Part shown: positions 7,115 to 17,586 of the stretch, piece after piece
Layout of the letters: each line of letters opens with the position of its first letter
Position numbering within the stretch: the stretch's first letter is position 1
Origin: Roseiarcus sp049513815
GTDB taxonomy: Bacteria > Pseudomonadota > Alphaproteobacteria > Rhizobiales > Beijerinckiaceae
Assembly: GCA_049513815.1 (NCBI GenBank)
Contig: JBEKVR010000045.1
Coordinates: 1-29,446, forward strand
Direction: 5' to 3'
Length of the DNA stretch: 29,446 nucleotides
Translations under genes and position numbers: made by a program
Notes under the pieces: generated by a model
What the model was told of the DNA's origin: nothing
Databases searched by the model: none
What the model saw: only the letters and a program-made list of their open reading frames with translations

Positions 7115-10100
7115 ATGCTCGACTTCAGCCGTGAGAAGGCCCGACGCGAGCGCCCGGAGGCGGCGACCGAGCGCCTCAATCGCGAGCTGCGAGCCGTCAC
7201 ATCCTGCCACCAGACGCTGATGCGGGCGGTCGACGAGGCGAACCTGCTCGCCGAAATCTGCCGCATCGTCTGCGAGGAAGCGGGCTACCGCATGGCCTGG
7301 GTCGGTTACGTCGAGCGCGACGCCGAAAGGTCTGTGCGTCCCGTCGCGCGCGCCGGCCACGATTCCGGTTATGTCGACGCTGCGCGGATCACCTGGGCCG
7401 ACGTCGAACGCGGACGCGGACCGGTCGGCGCGGCGATCCGCTTCGGCAAGGTCGTCTGGGTTCAGGATTTCGAATTCGACCCGCGCGTCGCGCCGTGGCG
7501 CGACGAGGCGCTCGAGCGCGGCTTCCGCGCCTGCGTCGCGCTGCCGCTCATCGATGAAGCGGGCGGCGTGTTCGGCGCGCTCTGTATCTACGCTAGCGAG
7601 CGCGACGCCTTCACCGCCGAGGAGGTCCGTCTGCTTGGGCAACTCGCCGCCGACCTCGCCTTCGGCATCCTAGTGCTGCGCCAGCGCGAGGCGCGCAAGC
7701 GCATGGAGGCGTCGCTGCAGGCCAACCTGCGCTTCTTCGAGGGCATGGGTCAGGTCAACCAGGCGATCCAGGAGACGCCCGACCTCGACGCGATGATGGG
7801 GCGGGTGCTCGAGCTCGCGTTGGCGCTGTTCGGCTGCGACCGCGCCTGGCTGCTCCATCCGTGCGATCCAGAAGCGCCGAGCTGGCGCGTGCGGGCGGAA
7901 CGCGCCCGGCTCGAATTCGCCGGCGCCAGCCTCGCCGCGCTCGACTGCGACATTGCGGCGACGCCCGAGGCGCGTGAGATGCAAGCGGCCGTCCTGGCCG
8001 CGCCCGGCGCAGTCGCTTTCGCCCCTGGCGGCGAACGCCCGAACCCCGAAGCCCTGCGGCTCCACTATGGCGTCCAGTCTCAGCTCGCCATGGCCATCCG
8101 TCCAAAGTCGGCGTGCGCCTATGGTTTCGGACTGCATCAATGCACGCACGTGCGCGTCTGGACCGCTGACGACCGGCGGCTGTTCGAAGCGATCGGTCGC
8201 CGGCTGGAAGACGCGCTAACCTTGCTGCACGCCCATAACGACCTTCGCGAGCGCGAGAGCGAGTTGCGCACGCTGGTGCAAACCATACCCGATCTCGTCT
8301 GGGTCAAGGACCTCGACGGGCGCCACGTGCGCTGCAATCCGCAGTTCGAACGCGTGCTCGGCGTCGCGCAGGGCGGGGCAATCGGCAAGACCGACTACGA
8401 ATTCTTCCCGCGTGAACTCGCCGACCTGCATCGCGCCGGCGACCGGCAGGCGATCGAGTCCGGCGAGATCCAATTGGAGGAACGCGAGACGCTGGAGCCC
8501 GACGGCAGGGTCAGATGGTTCGAGGTGCTCAAGGCCCCGCTACGCAACGAAACCGGCAAGACGATCGGAGTGGTCGGCATCGCCCGCGACCTTTCCGAGC
8601 GCCGCAAAGCGGACGAGCAGATTCGCATCGCCGCCACCGCCTTCGAGGCGCAGGAAGGCATTGTCATCCTCGACGCCGACAAGCGGATCCTGCGCGTCAA
8701 CCACGCCTTCGTCGACATGACCGGCCATATCGCCGACGAGGTGGTCGGCAAGACGCCGCAGCAGATCGCGCGCGATCCGCGCGCCGGCGAGTTGCTCTCC
8801 GACATCGCCGACCACGTCGCCCGCGACGGCTTCTGGCGCGGCGAATTGCCGGCGCAACGCAGCTCTGGCGAGATCTTCCCCGCTTGGACCACGGTCGCCA
8901 CGGTGCGCGGCGCGTGCGGCGAGACGACGCACCACGTCATAACGATGACCGACGTCACCGACCGCAAACGCGCCGAAAAGGAGATCGTCAACCTCGCCTA
9001 TTACGACCGGCTGACCGGTCTGCCGAATCGTCGTCTGCTCCACGACCGCCTCGAGCAGGCGCTTGCCGGCAGCGCCCGCAACGGCCGCCACGGGGCGCTG
9101 TTGTTCATCGATCTCGACAACTTCAAGCTGGTCAACGATACGAGCGGCCACGAAGTCGGCGACCAGTTGCTGGTCGAGGTCGCGCGGCGCCTCGAAGCCT
9201 GCCTCGGCGCCGCCGGCGGCGCGGCGCGCGCAGGCGGCGACGAGTTCGTGGCGCTCGTCGAAGACTTGAGCGAGAACCCGCACGAAGCCGCGGCGCTGGC
9301 CAAGAAGACCGGCGAAACGATTCTCGCTGCGCTCAATGCGCCCTACGCGCTGCCCAGCGGCGTCCGCCATTCCAGCCCCAGCATCGGCGTCGCCATGTTC
9401 AGCGGCGGCGGCGACACCTGCGAGGAGTTGCTCAAGCAAGCGGACATCGCCATGTACGAGGCGAAGGCGGCGGGGCGCAACACTCTATGCTTCTTCGACC
9501 CCGACATGCAGGCGACGCTCGCCGCCCGCGCCGAAGCGGAGGCGGCGTTGCGCCTCGCCATCCGCGAGCGGCGTTTCGTGCTGCACTACCAGCCGCAAGT
9601 CGATTGCGACGGCGAATGGATCGGCGCAGAAGCGTTGTTGCGCTGGGCGCATCCCGAACGCGGGCTCGTCGCGCCGGGCGAGTTCATTCCGCTGGCCGAG
9701 GAAACCGGCCTCATCCTGCCGATCGGTCGTTGGGTGCTGGAAACCGCCTGCGAGCGACTTAAGGCCTGGACCGGCGACCGCCGCAGCCGCGACCTGCGCC
9801 TGTCGGTCAACGTCAGCGCCCGCCAGTTTGGCCAGCCCGACTTCGTCGAGCAGGTCGCCGGGACGCTGCGTGCGACCGGGGCGCCGGCCGAGCGGCTCGT
9901 GATCGAGCTCACCGAGAGCGTCGTGCTCGACGATATCGCCGGCGCGGCGGACAAGATGAATGCGCTCAAGGCGCTCGGCGTCGGCTTCGCCGTCGACGAC
10001 TTCGGCACCGGCTATTCGTCGCTCGCCTATCTCACGCGGCTGCCGCTCGACCAGATCAAGATCGACCGCTCGTTCGTTCGCAACCTGCCCGGCAGCGCCA

Positions 10101-10285
10101 ACGACGCGGCGGTGGCGCACACGATCATCACGCTAGCCGAGAGTCTTGGCCTCGCGGTCATCGCCGAAGGGGTCGAGACCGAGGCGCAGCGCCGTTTTCT
10201 CGAGCGCCACGGCTGCCCGTCCTTCCAGGGATTCCTATTCGGCAGGCCGATGGCGATCGACGTCTTCGAGGCGAAACTCGCCTGA
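7115..10285 (+). CDS. GAF-GAF-PAS-PAS-GGDEF-EAL c-di-GMP cyclase/phosphodiesterase
   Basis: A 1056-residue cytoplasmic sensor-effector for c-di-GMP; no membrane segment or signal peptide is seen. Domains in order: GAF (about 45-190), second GAF (about 205-370, with the GLHQCTHVRVW element of one GAF subfamily), PAS (about 385-500), PAS (about 510-625), GGDEF (about 635-795) and EAL (about 810-1050). The cyclase signature GGDEF is intact at 707-711, but the RxxD inhibitory site normally five residues upstream is absent. The EAL domain keeps EALLRW (839-844), NVSARQF, ELTES, DDFGTGYSSL, KIDRSF and IAEGVE, so both activities are possible. The ATG is preceded by GGGAAAG. It is the first gene of the block lying between ccmAB and ccmCDG. 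Confidence 0.93.
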   Translation: MLDFSREKARRERPEAATERLNRELRAVTSCHQTLMRAVDEANLLAEICRIVCEEAGYRMAWVGYVERDAERSVRPVARAGHDSGYVDAARITWADVERGRGPVGAAIRFGKVVWVQDFEFDPRVAPWRDEALERGFRACVALPLIDEAGGVFGALCIYASERDAFTAEEVRLLGQLAADLAFGILVLRQREARKRMEASLQANLRFFEGMGQVNQAIQETPDLDAMMGRVLELALALFGCDRAWLLHPCDPEAPSWRVRAERARLEFAGASLAALDCDIAATPEAREMQAAVLAAPGAVAFAPGGERPNPEALRLHYGVQSQLAMAIRPKSACAYGFGLHQCTHVRVWTADDRRLFEAIGRRLEDALTLLHAHNDLRERESELRTLVQTIPDLVWVKDLDGRHVRCNPQFERVLGVAQGGAIGKTDYEFFPRELADLHRAGDRQAIESGEIQLEERETLEPDGRVRWFEVLKAPLRNETGKTIGVVGIARDLSERRKADEQIRIAATAFEAQEGIVILDADKRILRVNHAFVDMTGHIADEVVGKTPQQIARDPRAGELLSDIADHVARDGFWRGELPAQRSSGEIFPAWTTVATVRGACGETTHHVITMTDVTDRKRAEKEIVNLAYYDRLTGLPNRRLLHDRLEQALAGSARNGRHGALLFIDLDNFKLVNDTSGHEVGDQLLVEVARRLEACLGAAGGAARAGGDEFVALVEDLSENPHEAAALAKKTGETILAALNAPYALPSGVRHSSPSIGVAMFSGGGDTCEELLKQADIAMYEAKAAGRNTLCFFDPDMQATLAARAEAEAALRLAIRERRFVLHYQPQVDCDGEWIGAEALLRWAHPERGLVAPGEFIPLAEETGLILPIGRWVLETACERLKAWTGDRRSRDLRLSVNVSARQFGQPDFVEQVAGTLRATGAPAERLVIELTESVVLDDIAGAADKMNALKALGVGFAVDDFGTGYSSLAYLTRLPLDQIKIDRSFVRNLPGSANDAAVAHTIITLAESLGLAVIAEGVETEAQRRFLERHGCPSFQGFLFGRPMAIDVFEAKLA

Positions 10286-10417
10286 CGCGGCGCGGCGAGC
10301 GACTGCGACCAAAGGCTCGGCGCCCCGCCATTGCCAAAGCCGGCCGGCGCCGGCACTGTCCCGCTCGCCGCCCGCGCCGCAGAGCGCGCCGGCGTTCGAT
10401 CTCGGAGAGGAACCCAC

Positions 10418-10672
10418 ATGACCAAGACACTCGCGCTGGTCGCCCTGGCGCTTGCGCTGGCCGGCGCCCCCGCGCTCGCCTACGCCGATTCGTCCTGCGC
10501 CGCCCAGGCGACCGACAAGAAACTCGCCGGCGCGGCCAAGGACAGCTTCACCAAGAAGTGCGTCAACGACGCGAAGGCCGCATGCGACAAGGCGGCGGCC
10601 GACAAGAAGCTCGCCGGCGCGGCCAAGGACAGCTTCACCAAGAAGTGCGTCAACGACGCGACCGGCGGCTAA
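10418..10672 (+). CDS. PsiF-repeat small exported protein
   Basis: An 84-residue protein with a clear signal peptide (MTKTLALVALALALAGAPALAYA) and two PsiF-type repeats, each with a cysteine near the start and a KDSFTKKCVND end. PsiF was named from a phosphate-starvation-inducible gene of E. coli; the molecular function is unknown. The mature protein is very lysine-rich with four cysteines. The ATG at 10418 has a strong GGAGAGG ribosome site; an upstream in-frame ATG at 10331 would hide the signal peptide. The two repeats are almost identical in DNA, pointing to recent duplication. No pho-box-like sequence is evident upstream. Confidence 0.85.
   Translation: MTKTLALVALALALAGAPALAYADSSCAAQATDKKLAGAAKDSFTKKCVNDAKAACDKAAADKKLAGAAKDSFTKKCVNDATGG
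10514..10660 (+). repeat. Tandem 60-bp near-identical repeat inside the psiF-like gene
   Basis: Bases 10514-10573 and 10601-10660 are identical at 59 of 60 positions; the difference is a synonymous Lys codon change (AAA to AAG). The period is 87 bases (29 codons), so it duplicates most of one PsiF repeat in frame. Confidence 0.95.
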
Positions 10673-10743
10673 GCGCGCTTCCTGTTGACGGCGCCGGCCG
10701 AGCCTGAGACGCTGCCTGGCCCTCCTGATCAAGGAACGGACGC

Positions 10744-11403
10744 ATGAGCAAGCCCTCCGTCTCTGTCGGCGTCGCGACGCGCCAGATCGCCGTCCCGCCG
10801 CTCGGGCTGCCGGGAATCGTCGATCTTCCCGCCGGCGCGCGCGGCCTTGTGGTTTTCGTCCATGGCAGCGGATCAAGCCGCCTGAGCCCGCGCAACCGCG
10901 CCGTCGCCGCGGCCCTCAACGCCCGCGGCTTCGCCACGCTGCTGTTCGACCTGCTCACCGAGGCCGAAGAGCCCGACCGCGCCAACGTCTTCGATATTGC
11001 GCTGCTCGCCGAGCGGCTTGCTCAGGCGATCGCCTGGGTCGACGGCGAGGCTGCGCTGCGTCGCCTGCCGCTCGGCCTGTTCGGGGCCTCGACGGGCGCG
11101 GCGGCGGCGCTCGTCGCGGCGGCGCGGCTCAAGGGGCGCGTCGGCGCGATCGTCTCGCGCGGCGGCCGGCCGGACCTCGCCGACGCGGCGCTCGACCGAA
11201 CGACGACGCCGACGCTGCTCATTGTCGGCGGGAACGACTTCGGCGTGATCGAGCTCAACGAGGCGGCGCTGGCGCGGTTCGCGGGGCCGAAGGAGTTCGC
11301 GATCGTGCCCGGCGCGACCCATCTCTTTCCCGAACCGGGGGCGCTCGAAGCGGTCGCCGAGCGCGCGGCGCGCTGGTTCGAGCGCTATCTGGCCGTGGCC
11401 TAG
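10744..11403 (+). CDS. Alpha/beta hydrolase (dienelactone hydrolase-like)
   Basis: A 219-residue cytoplasmic alpha/beta hydrolase of unknown substrate. It shows the oxyanion-loop VVFVHGSGSS (about 36-45), the nucleophile elbow GASTG with Ser116, and a plausible Asp165 (GGNDFG) and His193 (GATHLF) completing the triad. Size and layout resemble the small dienelactone-hydrolase-like proteins often found near stress-related genes in proteobacteria; true dienelactone hydrolases use a cysteine nucleophile, which is absent here. The ATG follows AAGGAACGG. Its TAG stop shares the palindrome CTAG with the stop of the convergent CapA-like gene. Confidence 0.82.
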   Translation: MSKPSVSVGVATRQIAVPPLGLPGIVDLPAGARGLVVFVHGSGSSRLSPRNRAVAAALNARGFATLLFDLLTEAEEPDRANVFDIALLAERLAQAIAWVDGEAALRRLPLGLFGASTGAAAALVAAARLKGRVGAIVSRGGRPDLADAALDRTTTPTLLIVGGNDFGVIELNEAALARFAGPKEFAIVPGATHLFPEPGALEAVAERAARWFERYLAVA

Positions 11404-12527
11404 CGGATTTCGTCCGTCCAGACGAGGCCGAAACTCCCGTCTGGCGTGCTCGTCACGCTCCCGCCGAACCGCCCGCACTCTCGCCCCAGCCTCTCGCCGA
11501 GCCAGGCGACGTCGGCTGGCGACGGACGTTCGAGTCGGAAACGGCGAATGCGCAGCGGCGTCAGCGTCAGCGCGGCCAAGGCGCCCGAGTCCGCGTCGAA
11601 ATCGGCGAAGACCATCAGCGGCAGATCGCCGCGGAACCCCTCGTAGCCCCCGATACCCTCATAATCGTTGAGGAAATCGCCGCAGCCGTACAAGATCGGG
11701 CGATCTTTGTAGACGTCGATGGCCCGGGGGTGGTGCGAGGAATGGCCGTGCAAGATCGAAATCCCGGCCTTGTCGATTAGGGCGTGGGCGAAGCGCCGCT
11801 GCTCAGCCGGGATCTGATAGCCCCAGTTGGAGCCCCAGTGGATCGAAACGACGAGGAGGTCGTCCTGCCGCCGCCAGCGTGCGATTTCGTCCGCGACGCG
11901 CTCGGCCCCGACATCCCCCAGTTCCTCCAGCAGCGCGACGCCCGGTCGAGCCGGCCCCGCCGCCCAATGCTCGGGAACGCCGCTTGTCGGCGATGCGTAA
12001 GCGAAGACGAGCGCACGCTTGCTGCCGGGCAGCGGCAGCGCCGCCGGCGCCAGCGCCGCGGCGAGATCGCGGCCCGCCCCCGCGGTCGCGATGCGCAGCT
12101 CGGCCAGCCGGTCGAGAGTCTCCACCAGTCCGGCGCGCCCCCAGTCGAGCACATGATTGTTGGCCAAGACGCAGCAATCGACGCCCGCCGCCGTCAGGCA
12201 ATCGGCGTTCTCGGGGCTCATCCGGTAGTTGATGCCCTTCGGCTCCCAGTCGCCACTGCGAGTGACGCTCGTCTCGAGGTTGACGATGCGCAGGTCCGGG
12301 CGCCTGTGGCGCAATTCGTCGAGGGCCGCGCCCCAGACGTAGGTCGGCGCGACCCGGCGCGGGATCGCGCCGCTGGCGGCCTCGGCCAGCCGCACGTAGC
12401 CGATCGCGGTGGCGACGCCGCTCTCGTGGAGCTCCGGGTCGCTAGGATGCGCCATGATCTGATCGACGCCGCGGCCGGTCATCACGTCGCCGCACAGAAA
12501 AACCCGGAAGCGTTTCGCCGCGGTCAT
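11400..12527 (-). CDS. CapA/PgsA-family metallophosphatase-like protein
   Basis: A 375-residue member of the CapA (poly-gamma-glutamate synthesis/capsule) family, which has a calcineurin-like metal-binding fold. Visible motifs: GDVMTGRG (13-20), NLET (83-86), ANNH (122-125), SIHWG (228-232), HGHSSHHPRAID (260-271) and ILYGCGDF (278-285). No signal peptide or membrane anchor is present, unlike PgsA/CapA of Bacillus, so a cytoplasmic role other than capsule export is likely; no pgsB/pgsC partners are in the window. It is 33 bases downstream of the DUF2267-like gene on the same strand, probably one transcript, and its stop overlaps that of the convergent hydrolase gene. Confidence 0.87.
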   Translation of the reverse strand: MTAAKRFRVFLCGDVMTGRGVDQIMAHPSDPELHESGVATAIGYVRLAEAASGAIPRRVAPTYVWGAALDELRHRRPDLRIVNLETSVTRSGDWEPKGINYRMSPENADCLTAAGVDCCVLANNHVLDWGRAGLVETLDRLAELRIATAGAGRDLAAALAPAALPLPGSKRALVFAYASPTSGVPEHWAAGPARPGVALLEELGDVGAERVADEIARWRRQDDLLVVSIHWGSNWGYQIPAEQRRFAHALIDKAGISILHGHSSHHPRAIDVYKDRPILYGCGDFLNDYEGIGGYEGFRGDLPLMVFADFDADSGALAALTLTPLRIRRFRLERPSPADVAWLGERLGRECGRFGGSVTSTPDGSFGLVWTDEIR

Positions 12528-12560
12528 CTTCGCTCGGCCCCGCCCGAGGCGCCGCCGCCC

Positions 12561-12983
12561 TCAGACCGGCCAGAAGGCGCGCAGCTCTTTCGGCGTGACG
12601 GCTTTGGCGTCCTCCAGTTCGGCGGCGGGCAGATGCGCCGCCAACAGCGCCAGGACCGCCCGCGCCACCTGCTCGGCGTCGATTCCGGCGTCATGGTGGA
12701 CGCCGTCGCGGATGCGCTCGAGAAACCCGTCGCGGCTCGTGAAGGCGGCCGACGGCCTCGCCATACGCCAACCCTCGAAGTAGAGGCCGCGCACCAGCGG
12801 GGTCATTGCCTGTCCAAGTAACGCCGCTTCGCGCGGCGGCATGCTGTCGCGCAACCCGTGCAGCGCGGCCAACAAAGCGACGCACGCCTTCTCGCGATCC
12901 AGCCAGCCGAGACGCCGGGCGAGATCGTCGACCCACTGCGCGGCGTCCCGCGCCGCGAGATCGAAGCGGGCGAAAGCCTCCAT
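12561..12983 (-). CDS. DUF2267-like protein
   Basis: A 140-residue soluble protein that I recognise as DUF2267-like. The pattern is W-x-x-x-L-A-x-x-L-G-W, an ALLAALHGLRDSMPPREAALLGQAM helix pair and the LVRGLYFEGWRMA segment, where the family usually reads LPxLVRGxYYEGW. The molecular function is unknown; family members occur in general-stress and accessory loci in proteobacteria and actinobacteria. It is probably co-transcribed with the CapA-like gene. The ATG at 12983 fits the family N-terminus. It forms the right-hand edge of the block between ccmB and ccmC. Confidence 0.8.
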   Translation of the reverse strand: MEAFARFDLAARDAAQWVDDLARRLGWLDREKACVALLAALHGLRDSMPPREAALLGQAMTPLVRGLYFEGWRMARPSAAFTSRDGFLERIRDGVHHDAGIDAEQVARAVLALLAAHLPAAELEDAKAVTPKELRAFWPV

Positions 12984-13357
12984 GCAAGAAAACTTGCGCC
13001 CGGCGCCGCGGCGCCGCCTTGCGCCAGATCAACGCCGTCGGCGCGCTCGATCGCCGTCGCCTAGCCGAGGGTCCCGGCGATCTCGCCCCCGAGCGACGAG
13101 CAGGTTCGGCGCCCGGTTGCGCGAGCCAAGAAGGCGGACGGATTCAAAGATCGGGATCGCACGCCGGAATCGCCTCACCGCACGAGCCCGGCGTCAGCGC
13201 GGTTGGGGTCGGCGGCAGCCTGTCGATGCGGGCTGGATCCCGCCGCCCCTCGCCGCCCTCCCCGTCTCCCGCGCGTCTTCTCGCCCGCTCGCGCGGCGCC
13301 TCACCGCTTCGCTTGCGCGCGGATGAGCGGGGCGTCGGGGGCGCGTGTCAAGCGCGC
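12984..13357. other. Gene-free strip between the DUF2267-like gene and ccmB
   Basis: About 370 bases without a convincing gene; the frames open across it encode arginine/alanine-rich shadow sequence. It contains the right copy of the 16-bp direct repeat (13164-13179). Such a long gap is out of character for this densely packed window and may be the scar of the event that separated ccmB from ccmC. No clear terminator is seen after ccmB. Confidence 0.6.
13164..13179 (+). repeat. Right copy of 16-bp direct repeat flanking the block inside the ccm locus
   Basis: CCGGAATCGCCTCACC, one mismatch from the copy at 7019-7034 and in the same orientation. It lies 178 bases beyond the end of ccmB. The palindromic neighbour present at the left copy is not preserved here. 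Confidence 0.45.
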
Positions 13358-14029
13358 TCAGTCGCGCACGTGCCTCAGCGCTGCGGCGGCGGCGAAAGGC
13401 GCGAGCGCGATCGCGGCGAGCGACAGCGCGCACAGCATCAGCAGCGGCGCGGCGATCGGCGATGGGCCGCCGCTCGCCGCGGAAGCCGCCGAAACGCCGA
13501 AGATCAGCACCGGGATCGCCAGCGGCAGCACCAACACCGCCATCAGGAGGCCACCGCGTCGTAGCGACACCGTAAGCGCCGCGCCGATTGCGCCGATCAT
13601 CGTCAGCGCCGGCGTGCCGGCGACGAGGGTGACGGCGACCAGCGCCAGCGGACCGGCGTCCATGCCGAGCATCAGGCCGAACAACGGGCTGAGGATCGCC
13701 AGCGGCGCCGCGCTCGCCGCCCAATGAGCGGCGCATTTGACCAGCACCGTCAACTCGAGCGGCAGGCCGGCGTTGACTAAAATGTCGAGCGAGCCGTCGT
13801 CGTGGTCGCCCTGGAACAGCCGATCGAGGCCGAGCAGCGTGGCCAGCAACGCCGCCACCCACAGGATCGCCGGGCCGATCCGCGCCAGCAAGGCGAGGTC
13901 GGGCCCGACCGCGAACGGCATGATCGTCACCAGGATGAGGAAGAACACAGCGCCGACCGATGCGCCGCCGCCGATCCGGCTGGCGATCCGCCATTCGCGC
14001 AGAAACAAGCCCCAGGCCGCTCGCCTCAC
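13358..14029 (-). CDS. ccmB: Heme exporter permease CcmB
   Basis: Membrane subunit of the CcmAB ABC transporter, which uses ATP to release holo-CcmE during cytochrome c maturation. The 223-residue product matches family length, has about six membrane helices, and carries the conserved cytoplasmic loop DRLFQGDHDDGSLDIL (about 67-82) and LPLELTVLVK after it. The GTG start at 14029 overlaps the ccmA stop (GTGA); the longer in-frame extension lies inside ccmA. In most alphaproteobacteria ccmC follows directly, but here the next gene on this strand is the DUF2267-like one. Confidence 0.95.
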   Translation of the reverse strand: MRRAAWGLFLREWRIASRIGGGASVGAVFFLILVTIMPFAVGPDLALLARIGPAILWVAALLATLLGLDRLFQGDHDDGSLDILVNAGLPLELTVLVKCAAHWAASAAPLAILSPLFGLMLGMDAGPLALVAVTLVAGTPALTMIGAIGAALTVSLRRGGLLMAVLVLPLAIPVLIFGVSAASAASGGPSPIAAPLLMLCALSLAAIALAPFAAAAALRHVRD

Positions 14030-14655
14030 GCCGCCGCCCCCGTCGCCGCAGCCTCGCCGAGGGTCAGCCGCGCCGCGTCGTCGAGGTCCAGCGGCGCGTG
14101 CGTGGCGGCGAGGATCAGGCCGCCGCCGGCGAGGTGCGCGCGCATGACGAGGGCGAATTGGCGCTGTGCGGCGGCGTCGAGCGCGGTGGTCGGTTCGTCG
14201 AGCAGCCAGATCGGCCGCGGCGCGACCAGGAGCCGGGCGAGCGCGACGCGGCGCTTCTGGCCGGCGGAGAGGGCGCGCGCCGGAAAATCGGCGACATGAG
14301 CGAGGCCGAGCCGGTCGAGCGCCGCGATCCACGCCGCGCGCGCGGAATCGCCGCCGAGCGCGTCGGCCCAGAAGGCGAGATTCTCGCCGGCGGTGAGCGC
14401 GCTCTTCAGCGCGTCGGCGTGACCGAGATAGTGCGCTTGCTCGCCGATTCCCGCCTCCGCCGCCCCGCCCTCGAGCGCCAACGTCCCGGAAGCGAGCGGC
14501 AGGAAACCGGCGATCGCCCTCAACAGACTCGACTTGCCCGACCCGTTGGGGCCGACCAGCAGCAGGGCCTGACCGGCGCGCGCCGCGAACGACACCCCCG
14601 ACAAGATCCGGCGCCCGCCGCGTTCGATGGCGATTTCGTGGCCGTTGAGGCGCAT
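14026..14655 (-). CDS. ccmA: Heme exporter ATP-binding protein CcmA
   Basis: ATPase subunit of the CcmAB transporter for c-type cytochrome maturation. The 209-residue protein has all ABC motifs: Walker A GPNGSGKSS (35-43), signature LSAGQKRR (129-136), Walker B WLLDEP (150-155) and switch His186 in ATHAPLD. The GHADALKSALTAGENL segment is typical of CcmA. It is divergent from acnA with a 125-base intergenic region, a pairing common in alphaproteobacteria, and is translationally coupled to ccmB. Confidence 0.96.
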   Translation of the reverse strand: MRLNGHEIAIERGGRRILSGVSFAARAGQALLLVGPNGSGKSSLLRAIAGFLPLASGTLALEGGAAEAGIGEQAHYLGHADALKSALTAGENLAFWADALGGDSARAAWIAALDRLGLAHVADFPARALSAGQKRRVALARLLVAPRPIWLLDEPTTALDAAAQRQFALVMRAHLAGGGLILAATHAPLDLDDAARLTLGEAAATGAAA

Positions 14656-14703
14656 GGCTTCCCCTCGACGGCGCCTCCCCTTTGAGCGCCGTGCAACATT
14701 AGT

Positions 14704-14732
14704 TTGTCTAGCCCGGCGTAGGGAATTTATCT
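14704..14732 (+). promoter_or_regulatory. acnA: Possible acnA promoter
   Basis: TTGTCT (14704-14709), 17 bases, then TTATCT (14727-14732), in the AT-rich part of the ccmA-acnA intergenic region; TATAAG at 14732-14737 is an alternative -10 without a matching -35. Match to consensus is weak. No Irr- or Fur-like palindrome is obvious. Confidence 0.3.
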
Positions 14733-14780
14733 ATAAGCCCGCCCACTTCCTTCCGCCGCACAAAGTCTGGAGCAGAGCCG

Positions 14781-17495
<2,715 letters not shown>

Positions 17496-17524
17496 AGACG
17501 GCCCATCAGGCCCGAAGCGAAACG

Positions 17525-17550
17525 GAGCCGGCCTTGGCCGGCTCTTTTCG
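17525..17550 (+). terminator. Rho-independent terminator of acnA
   Basis: GAGCCGGCC (17525-17533), two bases, GGCCGGCTC (17536-17544): a perfect 9-bp GC-rich stem followed at once by TTTTCGTTTT. It lies 30 bases after the acnA stop and just before the end of the convergent GGDEF-EAL gene. Confidence 0.92.
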
Positions 17551-17586
17551 TTTTGCCTGAAAGGCGGGGAAGCGTCGGCGCGACGC

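Noticed and set aside
10331..10417. N-terminal extension of the PsiF-like protein
   Set aside because: It would bury a clear signal peptide; the internal ATG at 10418 has a strong ribosome site.
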